DNA of 40,892 nt, from the NCBI GenBank assembly GCA_002842575.1, contig PHDJ01000023.1, forward strand, positions 1-40,892. Reading direction: 5' to 3'. A program made the position numbers and the translations under genes. This stretch comes from Bacteroidetes bacterium HGW-Bacteroidetes-2 (GTDB lineage Bacteria > Bacteroidota > Bacteroidia > Flavobacteriales > Flavobacteriaceae). The notes below the pieces were generated by a model. That model made no database searches. It saw only the letters and a program-made list of their open reading frames with translations, and was not told the DNA's origin. Of the stretch, positions 17,606 to 27,185 are shown in pieces. Each line of letters starts with the position of its first letter. The first letter of the stretch is position 1.

Positions 17606-19837
17606 ATGAATATATTTTTAAGCATTTTGGTGTTATTTTCGGCCTCTACAGCTCTTTATTCTCAAGTAGAAATATCAAAAGACACCATTTACACTAATAA
17701 AAAAATAGAAAATTTAAACGAAATAATTCTCTCCACAAATATCCTTGGAAGCAAATTTGAAGTAAAAAACAGAACTGGCTCTGCTTATTATTTGTCACCA
17801 CAGGATTTGCAGCAGTTTGGATATACAGATATTAATAAAGTGCTTAGAGCCGTGCCCGGTGTGTCTTTATATGAGGAGGATGGTTATGGCTTGCGCCCTA
17901 ACATAAGTTTACGTGGTACCTCGCCTGAAAGAAGTTCTAAAATTACTATTATGGAAGACGGCGTTTTAATTGCTCCTGCACCTTATAGCGCTCCTGCGGC
18001 CTACTACTTCCCTACTGTTGGGCGAATTGAAGCTATTGAAATTTTAAAAGGAAGTAGCCAGATTCAATATGGCCCTTATACCACTGGTGGTGCCATCAAT
18101 CTTGTTTCTAAACAAATTCCTAAAGATTTTTCAGGGGATGTCCGTTTTACCTATGGCAACTACAATTCTAGAAATACAGAGGCAACTTTGGGCGATTCTA
18201 AAGAAAACTTCGGTTTTGTGGCACAATATTATAACTACAATTCCGATGGTTTTAAAAGCCTAGATGGGGGTGGAAATACTGGTTTTGATAAAACCGATTA
18301 TCTTGGTAAATTCCGCTTAAATACGAATATGAATTCGAAAATATTTCAAGCAATAACTTTTAAAATTCAATATTCCGAAGAAACTGCAAACGAAACCTAC
18401 CTTGGTCTTACGCAACAAGATTTTGATGCAAATCCATTTCGAAGATACGTTGCTTCTTCCCAAGATAAAATGGAAACCGAACACCACCAATTTCAAATAA
18501 ACCATATCATCAAACTTTCTAAAAATTTTAAATTAAATACCACCGCTTACAGAAATACCTTTTTTAGAAACTGGTATAAACTGGAAGACATTAACATTTC
18601 TGATGGGGTTGGCATTGCCACCATTCTGGATAATCCTTCGCAGTTTACAGAAGAATATTTAGCCATCACAGGTGTTATAGATACTGGCGACGATGTTTTT
18701 GGTGTAAAAGCAAACAATCGCAATTATGAAGCAAAAGGCATACAAAGTATTGCAAATTTTACCTTTGGTAATACCGTTTATCAAGATATTGAATTTGGCA
18801 TACGCTATCACGAGGATTTTGAGGATCGTTTTCAATGGAAAGATAAATTTGCTATCCAAAATCACCAAATGATTCGCACCACAGTGGCAGTAAAAGGAAG
18901 TGATGCCAATAGAATTAGCAGTGCAGAAGCCCTTGCGGCACACATTCTATATAAAGTAACTTTTAATAAGTTGACCATCACACCAGGGGTACGTTATGAA
19001 AATATAACGCTGCATAAAAAGGATTTTGGTAAAAACGATACCTTCCGAAACGGTATAAACTTAAGCACTAGTCAAAATAAAGTGGATGTATTTATTCCAG
19101 GAATTGGCGCTAACTATAAGTTTTCAAGAGATATTTCCCTTTTTGGGGGCGTACATAAAGGCTTTGCACCTCCTGGAAATGCTGATGGCACCAATCCTGA
19201 AAAAAGCACCAATGTGGAACTTGGTACACGGTTTAATTTTAAAAGTCTTACCGGCGAACTTGTAGGATTTTATAATGATTATAACAACTTATTGGGCAGC
19301 GATTTAGCAGCGTCTGGTGGCACTGGTAGTTTAGACCAGTTTAATGCGGGACAAGCTTTAGTAAAAGGTTTAGAACTTTTACTAAACTATAACCTACTAC
19401 AATCTACTAATAGCCATTTAAAACTTCCTTTAACCTTTTCATATACACTAACCGATGCAAAATTTCAATCGGATTTTGAAAGTGAAGTTGGTATTTTTGG
19501 TTTAGTGAATCACGGAGACCAAATTCCTTATATTGCAAAAAACCAGTTTAATATTACCGCAGCTTTAGAAAACGCTATCTTCAATTTTAGTTGGAGTGGG
19601 CGATATACAGATGCTTTCCGTACCCAATCTGGCGCAGGGTCCATTCCTAAAGAATTTAAAATAGAAAGCCATTTTGTGTTAGATTTTGCTGCAAAATACT
19701 TTTACTCTCCTAGAATTACCCTATTTACAAACGTGCAAAATATTTTTGACACCCATTATGAAGCGGCAAGACTTCCAGCAGGGCTTAGACCCGGAGCACC
19801 TTTTATGGTAAATGCTGGCATTGGGTATTCTTTTTAA
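17606..19837 (+). CDS. TonB-dependent outer-membrane receptor, FecA-like
   Basis: The product is 743 residues with a signal peptide ending ALYSQ (about residue 20). The plug domain (about 40-170) has LNEIILSTNILG, VLRAVPGVSLYEEDGYGLRPNI and IEILKGSSQIQYGPYTTGGAINLV, the usual order for ferric-citrate-type receptors. A 22-strand barrel follows and ends in an aromatic residue (GIGYSF), as outer-membrane proteins do. There is no N-terminal carboxypeptidase-like domain, so it is not SusC-like. It probably imports an iron chelate or similar ligand using TonB energy. The exact ligand cannot be told. The gene is monocistronic, with its own promoter and divergent from a Crp/Fnr regulator that might control it. 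Confidence 0.93.
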   Translation: MNIFLSILVLFSASTALYSQVEISKDTIYTNKKIENLNEIILSTNILGSKFEVKNRTGSAYYLSPQDLQQFGYTDINKVLRAVPGVSLYEEDGYGLRPNISLRGTSPERSSKITIMEDGVLIAPAPYSAPAAYYFPTVGRIEAIEILKGSSQIQYGPYTTGGAINLVSKQIPKDFSGDVRFTYGNYNSRNTEATLGDSKENFGFVAQYYNYNSDGFKSLDGGGNTGFDKTDYLGKFRLNTNMNSKIFQAITFKIQYSEETANETYLGLTQQDFDANPFRRYVASSQDKMETEHHQFQINHIIKLSKNFKLNTTAYRNTFFRNWYKLEDINISDGVGIATILDNPSQFTEEYLAITGVIDTGDDVFGVKANNRNYEAKGIQSIANFTFGNTVYQDIEFGIRYHEDFEDRFQWKDKFAIQNHQMIRTTVAVKGSDANRISSAEALAAHILYKVTFNKLTITPGVRYENITLHKKDFGKNDTFRNGINLSTSQNKVDVFIPGIGANYKFSRDISLFGGVHKGFAPPGNADGTNPEKSTNVELGTRFNFKSLTGELVGFYNDYNNLLGSDLAASGGTGSLDQFNAGQALVKGLELLLNYNLLQSTNSHLKLPLTFSYTLTDAKFQSDFESEVGIFGLVNHGDQIPYIAKNQFNITAALENAIFNFSWSGRYTDAFRTQSGAGSIPKEFKIESHFVLDFAAKYFYSPRITLFTNVQNIFDTHYEAARLPAGLRPGAPFMVNAGIGYSF

Positions 19838-19861
19838 AAAAAAATATGAATATGTTAGTTT

Positions 19862-19889
19862 GGGGCTACCTTTTTAAAGGCAACCCCTT
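19862..19889 (+). terminator. Possible terminator after TonB receptor gene
   Basis: GGGG...CCTTT pairs with AAAGG...CCCC, followed by TTATTT. The stem has internal mismatches and the T-tract is short, so this is a weak call. Confidence 0.4.
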
Positions 19890-19986
19890 ATTTAGTAGTT
19901 ACAAACACTATAGCAAAACCCATAATGGTTTTGAATTTTAAATATTATATAATGAATGTGATGGGTTTATGTGGTTTTGTAAAGCG

Positions 19987-20681
19987 TTAACCTCTAAATT
20001 TTTGTTTTAGAAAGATTTGTAAATCTTTGTTAGAACCGTACAAGACCAAAATATCGTTTGGTTCTAGAAGGGTATCGGCAGAAGCTACTCCTTTAATTTG
20101 TGTTTCCATTTTGGTTTTTCCTAAAATACTTTTCACTTCTACTTTTTTGATAATAGTAAGAACCAATAAACTAAATTGTCTTTTAAAATCTACTTCTCTA
20201 ACTGTTTTACCAACATAATCTTTAGAAACTTTTGCTTCAACTATGCTATAATCTTCATTTAATTCAAAAGAGTCAACCACATTGCTCAGACATAATTTTT
20301 TTGCCCAACGCTCTGCAGTTTCTTCTTCAGGGTGTCTATTTCATCAACTCCTATTGCTTGTAATACTTTTTCGTGTAAAGGGTTAATAGCTCTGCTGATT
20401 AATCGTTTTACTTCAAAATTTTTAAAAATTGCTGTGGTTATAATATTTGCCCCTTGGTCTTCCCCAATGGCTACTAGTACAATGTCTGTATCTTTTAATG
20501 GAAGCCCGGAAACAGTATACTCGTCTGTTGAGTCCATACAAATGGTGTGTGAAATTTTTTCTTTATAGGCATCCACTTTAGACATTCTTGTGTCAATTCC
20601 GATAACTTCATTGCCTTGTTCTGTTAGTTTTTGGGCAAGTGATGCACCAAAGTTTCCAAGTCCGATAATTATGTATTTCAT
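19987..20681 (-). pseudogene. trkA: trkA/ktrA K+ uptake regulatory subunit, frameshifted
   Basis: Two abutting frames together make one TrkA/KtrA protein of about 231 residues. The first part (20681-20286) has the RCK-N Rossmann start YIIIGLGNFGASLA and reads to AIGVDEID. It then runs out of frame (TLKKKLQSVGQ) to a stop. In the neighbouring frame the DNA encodes HPEEETAERWAKKLCLSNVV, the expected family continuation, and leads into the RCK-C part ending QKFRG. The total span is 695 nt, one short of a multiple of three, so one base is missing near 20335-20337. KtrA/TrkA gates the TrkH channel in response to nucleotide binding. As read, only an N-terminal half would be made. It may be genuine decay or a sequencing error. 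trkH upstream is also broken. Confidence 0.85.
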
Positions 20682-20696
20682 ACTATAATTTTTTTT

Positions 20697-22445
20697 TTAA
20701 TTTATGGTGATATCTTCTTTTGGGTAATTGTAGTTTTTATGTCTTACTTTTTTAAATACAGCTATCACCAATGAAAGCATACTTATTCGTCCAACAAACA
20801 TTACAACGATAACTACAAATTTACTGGCACTACTCAAATCACTTGTAATTCCCATACTCAAACCAACGGTGCTATATGCAGAAAAACATTCAAAAGCAAC
20901 CTCTAATAATTCTTTTTCGGGGTCAAACAAGGAAATGAGCATTATAGCAGTACCGATAACGGCTAAGGATAAGAAAATGATAGCAAAGGCTCTTTTTACT
21001 GAAATATCAGCAATTTCTCTTCTAAATATTTCAATTCGTGTTTTTCCTTTCGCTAAACTCAAAATATTGAGCGTTGCAATGGCAAAAGTACTTGTTTTTA
21101 TACCACCACCTGTAGATTGAGGGGAGGCACCTATCCACATTAAAAAAATAACCATCATCAGTGTCGGAAAAGCCATAGCGGTGGTATCTATTGTATTAAA
21201 TCCTGCTGTTCTTGGTGTAGTGGCTCCAAAAAGTGCTGTTACTATTTTTCCAAATCCATTGTGTTCGGCTAAAGTATTGTTGTATTCAAGAAAATAAAAA
21301 ATAGCAAATGCCACTATAGAAACGCTAAATGTAGTAACTAGGGTTATTCGGCTGTTTAGATTTAATACCCAAGGTTTGTAAACATTTTTTCTGGAATACA
21401 ATGAAAACAAAGTGGAAATTTTATATTTCACATATTTAAGGAGATTAACCACAATAGGAAAGCCCAAGCCTCCTAGTACAAATGTAAAAATTATAATTAT
21501 TTGTAGATAATAGTTAAACCGAAATCCTGTTTCATACAAACTATTGGTTAATGTTGAAAATCCTGCGTTACAAAATGCTGAAATAGAATGAAAAGCAGAA
21601 AAGAATAGTTGCTCTGATTGGGTATTAAAATTGCTCGAATCTATGCTAGTGTAGATTAAAATTCCTGAAAAAAGTTCTATTCCAAAGGTTATTAAGATGA
21701 TGTATTTTAATATTGAAAATACCTCTCCCAATTGTTTAGAACTCGTCATATCGGTCATGGCTAATTGATTTTCATAGGAGGTTCCGCCTTTAAAAAAGTA
21801 ACTGAAATAACTGGCAAATGTTAAGATGCCTAAACCCCCTACTTGTATTAAAATCATCAGGATAGTTTGCCCAAACAAGGTAAAATGTGTGCCTGTATCA
21901 ACAACTATTAATCCTGTTACACAAACGGCGCTCGTTGAAGTGAATAAAGCGTCTAGGTATGAAATATCTTCATGGGTAGCATTGGGTAAAATTAATAAAA
22001 GCGAACCAATAAAAATAATTACTAAAAAACTAGCAATAAAAATTTAAACCGGATTTAATATATTTCTTTTAAAGTTTATTTTAAGTTCAGAATACTCCCG
22101 TATAAAAGTAAATGCAACTGCAATTTTCACCCAAATGGGATTTTCTAGCAATAAATCAGTTTCAAAGGGTACCCCCACAAACAGATACATGTAAAACACC
22201 CATAAGGTGAAGATTACAGAAAGAAGGTCAATAAAAAAGACATTTCTTTTCAATAAATCCAAATTATGAAAATATCTTAAAAAAGTAGCTGTAATGCCAA
22301 TTCCAATAACAATAAAGTAAAAATCGTCTAAAAACCTTTTAGAAATAGGGGTTTGTGAAAATCCGAAATCTGATATTATAGCAATTAGCCCTATGAGGCT
22401 AATCCAAAAAACTATTTTATAAAATAGATTTAAATTAAAAATCAT
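20697..22445 (-). pseudogene. trkH: trkH K+ transporter subunit interrupted by an in-frame stop
   Basis: A single reading frame of 582 residues is cut by one TAA at 22046-22044. Codons before it encode an N-terminal region with about four membrane spans ending NFKRNILNPV. Codons after it continue in the same frame as IFIASFLVIIFIGSLLLILPNA and TSTSAVCVTGLIVVDTG, which is TrkH pore loop 1, and on through the rest of the channel (GGLGFPIVVNL, SPQSTGGGIKTSTFA, AYSTVGLSMGIT). The family has a residue such as Gln at the stop, so a CAA to TAA change is the simplest lesion. TrkH moves K+ across the inner membrane with TrkA. Re-initiation inside pore 1 would not give a complete channel. trkA, 15 bp downstream, is frameshifted too. 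Confidence 0.87.
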
Positions 22446-22731
22446 TTCTTTTCTTATTTAAATATATCGATTTCTTCTCTCTATATTTACTCTCTATACT
22501 TTCCGTCAACTTTATTTTAACTTAAAACCATCTTTTATTTATCAAATGTACCAAAAAAACAAAAGTAAGTAGAACGATTTTGTCAAAAATATATTTGGAA
22601 ACTAAAAGCTTTACTTGCATTTAAAAAAGTAATTTCCCTTCAGACGGCAAAAGTGAAAGCTCTTTTCAGAGATTTCCAAAGAGGGTAAATGCCTATACAG
22701 AAACTAATATCAGCACAGCAATAGCTTCCGC
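22446..22731. other. Intergenic region between trkH and 5'-nucleotidase genes
   Basis: About 286 bases. A minus-strand TACATTTG at 22550-22543 matches TAnnTTTG and could be the trkH promoter -7 element, about 100 bp upstream of its start. Its -33 partner is not convincing. I see no gene, RNA or clear terminator in the rest. Confidence 0.35.
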
Positions 22732-24261
22732 CTACTTCTTATTTTTTAAAAAAGCAATAATAGCATTACGTATATCGCCAGCTAAACTGGTATGCTCTGG
22801 GGTAAATACGCTTAAAACTCCTTGATGCTCTGGAGTAAGAAACGGAATATCAAAACCTTTAAGAAGGTAATCACTAAAAGCTATCGTATAGGTTTTGGAT
22901 GGGTCTATGGGCTTTGTGGAAACAAGCCACTCCCCTTTTTCGCTTTGCGAAAAATTATAGCGTTGCAAATAAGCACCTGTACCTCGTTTAGATTCGCCAT
23001 AATCTAACACTTCTTTCAACAATTCGCCAGTCATTTCTACTTTCAAAACCCCTCCGCCAAAAGGCAATACCCTGAAGATATCTATAGGAGTTATGGATCC
23101 AGATAACATATCATCCACCCGAATGGAGCCTCCATTTACCAATGCTGCATCTACTTCATATCGGTAAGCAGCTGCCATCGCCTCTGCTATGACATTTCCT
23201 AGGTTAGTTTGAATGCCTCTACTAGCACTGTCTGTTCCATCTAAGGGTACTTTTGTAAGGTAAATTATTTCATAAGGGTCTTGTACAACCGTTTTTATTT
23301 GAGTGTCTAAAATCAAACTCCATCGATCTACAATGCTTTTTACTTCAGGTTTAGACGCTATTGAAGCATCTATAGGCAATAAATACGAATCAATAACCAA
23401 TCTATTTTGGTTTTTATAAAAGGTAAGTGTATGGATATAGATACTAATGGCATTGGCATCTGCTTTTGCTATTTTGGCATTTTTAGTTTCTACAAGCATA
23501 TTGGTGTGTTCATGACCTCCCATAATAAAAGAAACTTCTGGTAGTTGCTCTGCTATAGTTTTGTCTTGCTCTATGGTTAAATGGGTCAATCCTAGAAGTA
23601 AATCGGTACTTTGTTTTAAACTAGAGATTGCGTTTTTTGCGGCTTCCAGATAATCTGCATAATATACGTATGACTGCGGATTAGAATCTATAGTTACTCC
23701 AAAAAAACCAAGAGATACCGTGGTGCCATCGCTGTCTGTAAAACGTTTTTGATAGGTGTTATTAACTGGATGAATTTGATTGTTTTGATGGATTTCAAAA
23801 GGTGTATTTACATCCCCCTTTTTATGAAATACATTAGAGGAAAGCCATGAAAAATTAGATTGGTTAAGACGTTTTTGAAAATCGGCTTCTTTTAAATCAA
23901 ACTCATGATTTCCAAAGGTTACTAAATCAAAATCCATGGCATTCATAACTTCCACCATCTGTTTGCCTGCTATACGTTCGTCATTATGTCGAAGGGTTCC
24001 TAGAAGCGAAGGATTTAAAAAATCGCCAGCCATCACTAACAAAGTGTTTTTGTTTACTGCCCTAACAGAATCCGCTATATGCGCCACACGAGCCATACCG
24101 CCATAAAGTCCGCCGCTTAGTGGTGCTATTTCGTACACATCGTTTAATTGAATGATTTTAAATTGAATAATCCCATCGTCTTTTAAGACGGTATTGGGTA
24201 CTGATTTACATCCTATAAAAAAAATTGAAAACAAAAGAAATACAAAAAAACAATTTTTCAT
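22732..24261 (-). CDS. 5'-nucleotidase / metallophosphatase lipoprotein (UshA-like)
   Basis: The product is 509 residues from ATG 24261. The start is chosen because it gives a lipoprotein signal with lipobox FFIGC (Cys18). Upstream in-frame codons overlap HMG-CoA lyase and would bury the signal. The N-terminal calcineurin-like domain has LNDVYEIAP, MAGDFLNPS, GNHEFD and GGHEHTN, the metal and catalytic motifs. The C-terminal nucleotide-binding domain has NGGSIRVDDMLSG, FRVLPFGGGV and YTIAFSDYLLKG. It should hydrolyse nucleotides or UDP-sugars in the periplasm for salvage. The start lies 1 bp after the upstream hmgL stop, so the two are co-transcribed. Confidence 0.92.
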   Translation of the reverse strand: MKNCFFVFLLFSIFFIGCKSVPNTVLKDDGIIQFKIIQLNDVYEIAPLSGGLYGGMARVAHIADSVRAVNKNTLLVMAGDFLNPSLLGTLRHNDERIAGKQMVEVMNAMDFDLVTFGNHEFDLKEADFQKRLNQSNFSWLSSNVFHKKGDVNTPFEIHQNNQIHPVNNTYQKRFTDSDGTTVSLGFFGVTIDSNPQSYVYYADYLEAAKNAISSLKQSTDLLLGLTHLTIEQDKTIAEQLPEVSFIMGGHEHTNMLVETKNAKIAKADANAISIYIHTLTFYKNQNRLVIDSYLLPIDASIASKPEVKSIVDRWSLILDTQIKTVVQDPYEIIYLTKVPLDGTDSASRGIQTNLGNVIAEAMAAAYRYEVDAALVNGGSIRVDDMLSGSITPIDIFRVLPFGGGVLKVEMTGELLKEVLDYGESKRGTGAYLQRYNFSQSEKGEWLVSTKPIDPSKTYTIAFSDYLLKGFDIPFLTPEHQGVLSVFTPEHTSLAGDIRNAIIAFLKNKK

Positions 24262-24262
24262 G

Positions 24263-25129
24263 CTAATGGTAATTGGTGAATATTTTTGTGGCTTCATTAT
24301 ATGCTGATTCAAAAGACATCATGGTAATATTGGTATCTGCTTTTGCCGCTGTAAAATAAGAAAGCATTTTTTCTGTGGGCATATTTCCTGTTAATTCATC
24401 TTTTGCCATTGGGCAACCGCCAAAACCTTGAATAGCGCCATCAAATCGCCTACATCCTGCTTTGTATGCGGCATCTACTTTTTCATGCCATTTGGTTGGA
24501 ACGGTGTGCAAATGTGCTCCAAATTCAACTTCAGGAAACTTCGAAATCAAATTACGAAACAAATAGGTGATAATATCGGGTGTAGATGAGCCTACTGTAT
24601 CAGAAAGTGAAAGTATCTTCACTCCCATACTAGCAAGCTTTTCTGTCCATTCGCCTACGATTTCTACATTCCAAGGATCGCCATACGGATTTCCGAAACC
24701 CATGGATAAATAGGCTACTACTTGTTTATTATTGGCATGTGCTAGGGATAAAATATCTTGTAGGACAGCCATAGACTCTGCTATAGTTTTGTGGGTATTG
24801 CGCATCTGAAAATTTTCAGAAATAGAAAACGGGTATCCTAAATAGTTAATACATTCTTGCTTTGCGGCATCCTCTGCACCGCGCAGATTGGCTACAATGG
24901 CAAGGAGTTTACTTTCGGTTTTTGAAAGGTCTAGACTAGAAAGCACCTCGGCGGTATCTTCCATTTGTGGAATGGCCTTCGGAGAAACAAAACTTCCCAC
25001 ATCTATGGTGTCAAAACCACATCGCAATATCGATTGAATGTATTGTACCTTTTTTTCGGTAGGAATAAATGCCTTGATGCCTTGCATAGCATCTCTCGGA
25101 CATTCTATTATTTTAACTTTTTCACTCAT
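24263..25129 (-). CDS. Hydroxymethylglutaryl-CoA lyase
   Basis: Splits HMG-CoA into acetyl-CoA and acetoacetate, the last step of leucine breakdown, in the cytosol. The 288-residue (beta/alpha)8 protein opens VKIIECPRDAMQGI, with the metal- and substrate-binding RD pair. Later motifs are STPDIITYLF, FGAHLHTVP (metal-binding HxH) and GCRRFDGAIQGFGGCPMAKDELTGNMPTE, which holds the catalytic cysteine loop. ATG at 25129 is preferred over a TTG two codons upstream. It forms a unit with the 5'-nucleotidase, whose ATG follows its stop by 1 bp. The functional link between the two is unclear. It pairs logically with the leucine dehydrogenase elsewhere in the window. Confidence 0.94.
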   Translation of the reverse strand: MSEKVKIIECPRDAMQGIKAFIPTEKKVQYIQSILRCGFDTIDVGSFVSPKAIPQMEDTAEVLSSLDLSKTESKLLAIVANLRGAEDAAKQECINYLGYPFSISENFQMRNTHKTIAESMAVLQDILSLAHANNKQVVAYLSMGFGNPYGDPWNVEIVGEWTEKLASMGVKILSLSDTVGSSTPDIITYLFRNLISKFPEVEFGAHLHTVPTKWHEKVDAAYKAGCRRFDGAIQGFGGCPMAKDELTGNMPTEKMLSYFTAAKADTNITMMSFESAYNEATKIFTNYH

Positions 25130-25178
25130 AAACAAGGCAAAAGTCTAAGCATCTTTAAGGTGTAAAAATACAATTTCT

Positions 25179-25796
25179 TTATGGAAGAAAGAGAAAAATT
25201 GCAATTCCTGTAAAAACAATAATTTGCAGCCATTTAAAAAAAACTCCAGAATTCTTTTTTTGCTGTAAAAAGGTAGATATCCTTCCAGAAAGTAACGCAA
25301 TTGCCGAAAAAATTAAAAAAGATATTCCCATAAACAGCAAACCTAAAATATAAAATTGAGCTATGGTATTTTCTTCTTTATCCCATAAAAAGGCAGGAAA
25401 GAATGCCAAAAAAAAGATAGTAACCTTTGGGTTGAGAATGTTCATAATAACGCCTTGTTTATATAGTTGAAAGTGCGATTTTTGAACTATTTCTTTTGAA
25501 GTTATCATCAATGTGTTTCCAGCTTTATATACCTGAAAGGCAAGATAAAGTAAGTAGATGGCTCCAGCAATTTTTATCCCTAAAAACAACCCTTCCGAAG
25601 CCATGATAATTGCCGAAATACCAAAAGCCACTAAGGTGGTATGCACAATACATCCAGAAATTAATCCGGCTGTTGTGGCAATGCCATAGGAACTTCCATT
25701 GGTAATGCTTTGGGTAAAAACAAAAACATTATCGGGTCCCGGCGACAAAGCCAGTGCCATTGTGGCTATGCTGAAGGATAGTAAAATTTCAAACAT
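25179..25796 (-). CDS. LysE/RhtB family amino-acid exporter
   Basis: The product is 205 residues with six hydrophobic helices. The N-terminus ATMALALSPGPDNVFVFTQSI carries the family's SPGPD motif. Later come GIATTAGLISGCIVHTTLVAFG, a conserved glycine-rich helix 2, and the FxLNPKVTIFFLAFFPAF segment. RhtB/LysE proteins export amino acids such as homoserine, threonine or lysine across the inner membrane. Substrate not predictable. Same strand as hmgL and pyrD, with about 50-bp gaps on each side and no obvious promoter or terminator between them. Confidence 0.93.
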   Translation of the reverse strand: MFEILLSFSIATMALALSPGPDNVFVFTQSITNGSSYGIATTAGLISGCIVHTTLVAFGISAIIMASEGLFLGIKIAGAIYLLYLAFQVYKAGNTLMITSKEIVQKSHFQLYKQGVIMNILNPKVTIFFLAFFPAFLWDKEENTIAQFYILGLLFMGISFLIFSAIALLSGRISTFLQQKKNSGVFFKWLQIIVFTGIAIFLFLP

Positions 25797-25850
25797 ATTT
25801 AAAATTCAAAGTTGTATTAAAAGTTCGCTCGGTATAAAGGTTAGGATAAA

Positions 25851-26894
25851 TTATTTTTCAAATACATCCTTATTGCATCCACTTTTTCTTAATATCGCTT
25901 TATTGATTTCTTTTACTAAAGTGGGTCCTTCATATATAAAACCGGTATAAAGCTGCACTAAACTTGCACCTGCAGCTAGTTTTTCTAGAGCATCTTTTGC
26001 GCTATGAATACCTCCTACGCCAATAATAGGAAATGCTTTCTTGCTTTTTTCAGAAAGAAAACGAATAACTTCTGTTGACCGATTTGCTAATGGTTTTCCG
26101 CTTAAACCCCCTGTTTCTTCTTTCTTTTCTGATTGTAACCCTTTTCTGTCTATGGTAGTATTGGTTGCTATTACCCCTGCAATTTTTGTAATAGAAATAA
26201 TGTCAATAATATCCAGCAATTGCTCGTTAGTTAAATCTGGCGCAATTTTAAGTAGTATGGGTTTAGGGTTGGGTTTTTTACTATTCAAGGTTTGCAGGGT
26301 TTGCAACAATTGTGTTAATGGTTCTTTGTCCTGAAGTGCCCTTAAATTTGGTGTGTTTGGCGATGATACATTCACCACAAAATAATCAACAACGTCAAAT
26401 AAAGCTTTAAAACAATACACATAATCGTCTGTAGCCGTTTCATTTGTGGTTATTTTATTTTTGCCGATGTTTCCACCTATGAGAACACCTTTATTTTTTT
26501 TTAATTGCAAAACGGCTTTATCTACTCCCAAATTATTAAATCCCATTCGGTTGATGATGGCTTTATCTGTCTGTAAGCGAAACAATCGCTTTTTAGGATT
26601 TCCTTCCTGAGGTTTTGGAGTCAGAGTGCCTATTTCAATAAACCCAAATCCAAAATTGGATAATTCCTTATATAAGGTGGCGTCTTTATCAAAACCTGCT
26701 GCCAATCCCACTGGATTCTTAAAGGTGAGCCCAAAAACATTTCTTTCTAAACGGCTATCGGTAACCAAAAACAAGTGTTGAAACAATCGAGAAAATCCTA
26801 TGGCATTTAAAAACCGAATGCAAATAAATGAAAAATGATGCACCTTTTCTGGATCAAATAGAAAAAGTATGGGTCGTACTAAGATTTTATACAT
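25851..26894 (-). CDS. pyrD: Dihydroorotate dehydrogenase (quinone), class 2
   Basis: Oxidises dihydroorotate to orotate with FMN and passes electrons to quinone, in pyrimidine synthesis at the inner membrane. The product is 347 residues from ATG 26894, preferred over a TTG five codons upstream. The N-terminal amphipathic helices ([21 protein letters not shown]) are the class 2 membrane-binding tunnel. Then come [33 protein letters not shown], the catalytic-base region [11 protein letters not shown] (serine, as class 2 requires), [24 protein letters not shown] and YTGFIYEGP for FMN phosphate binding. All are intact. Confidence 0.97.
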   Translation of the reverse strand: MYKILVRPILFLFDPEKVHHFSFICIRFLNAIGFSRLFQHLFLVTDSRLERNVFGLTFKNPVGLAAGFDKDATLYKELSNFGFGFIEIGTLTPKPQEGNPKKRLFRLQTDKAIINRMGFNNLGVDKAVLQLKKNKGVLIGGNIGKNKITTNETATDDYVYCFKALFDVVDYFVVNVSSPNTPNLRALQDKEPLTQLLQTLQTLNSKKPNPKPILLKIAPDLTNEQLLDIIDIISITKIAGVIATNTTIDRKGLQSEKKEETGGLSGKPLANRSTEVIRFLSEKSKKAFPIIGVGGIHSAKDALEKLAAGASLVQLYTGFIYEGPTLVKEINKAILRKSGCNKDVFEK

Positions 26895-27159
26895 CGTCTG
26901 GTATTTCAATAGTGTAAAAATAGGGTTTTTATGGAGAAGTAAAAACTAAAAACACCACAGAAAACTGTAGGCAGCTTAGTCAACTATAAATGTTGGTTTT
27001 TAAAAAATAAGGTGTCAAAATACCAAAAAAAGTAACCTTTAAAGGAAAAGGTTTCTTAATCTTGGATTTATTTATTTTTTTAGCATCTAAACTTCTTTAA
27101 AGTCTAGTTAAAAATTTATTTTTATAGTAATTGTGCAGCTATTTACTAAGAATATTTGC

Positions 27160-27167
27160 TAATTTTG
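27160..27167 (+). promoter_or_regulatory. Promoter -7 element of pepT-alkB unit
   Basis: TAATTTTG matches TAnnTTTG and lies about 18 bp before the pepT ATG at 27186. The nearest TTG (27131) is 26 bp upstream, longer than usual, so the full promoter is uncertain. It supports the start at 27186. Confidence 0.4.
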
Positions 27168-27185
27168 ACAAAATATTTATGTATA

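Noticed and set aside
19987..20280. Treating the 97-residue TrkA C-terminal frame as a separate gene
   Set aside because: Its upstream DNA in the same frame continues the TrkA sequence (PEEETAERWAKK), so it is the second half of a frameshifted gene, not an independent RCK-C protein.
20697..21878. Treating TrkH as a shorter 393-residue protein plus a separate 133-residue membrane protein
   Set aside because: Both lie in one frame with a single stop between them, and codons between the stop and the internal ATG encode the first pore loop of TrkH.
22620..22700. Possible riboswitch or structured RNA between trkH and the nucleotidase gene
   Set aside because: Some GC-richer bases stand out, but I could not find consistent stems or a known motif, and orientation to neighbouring genes does not suit a leader.
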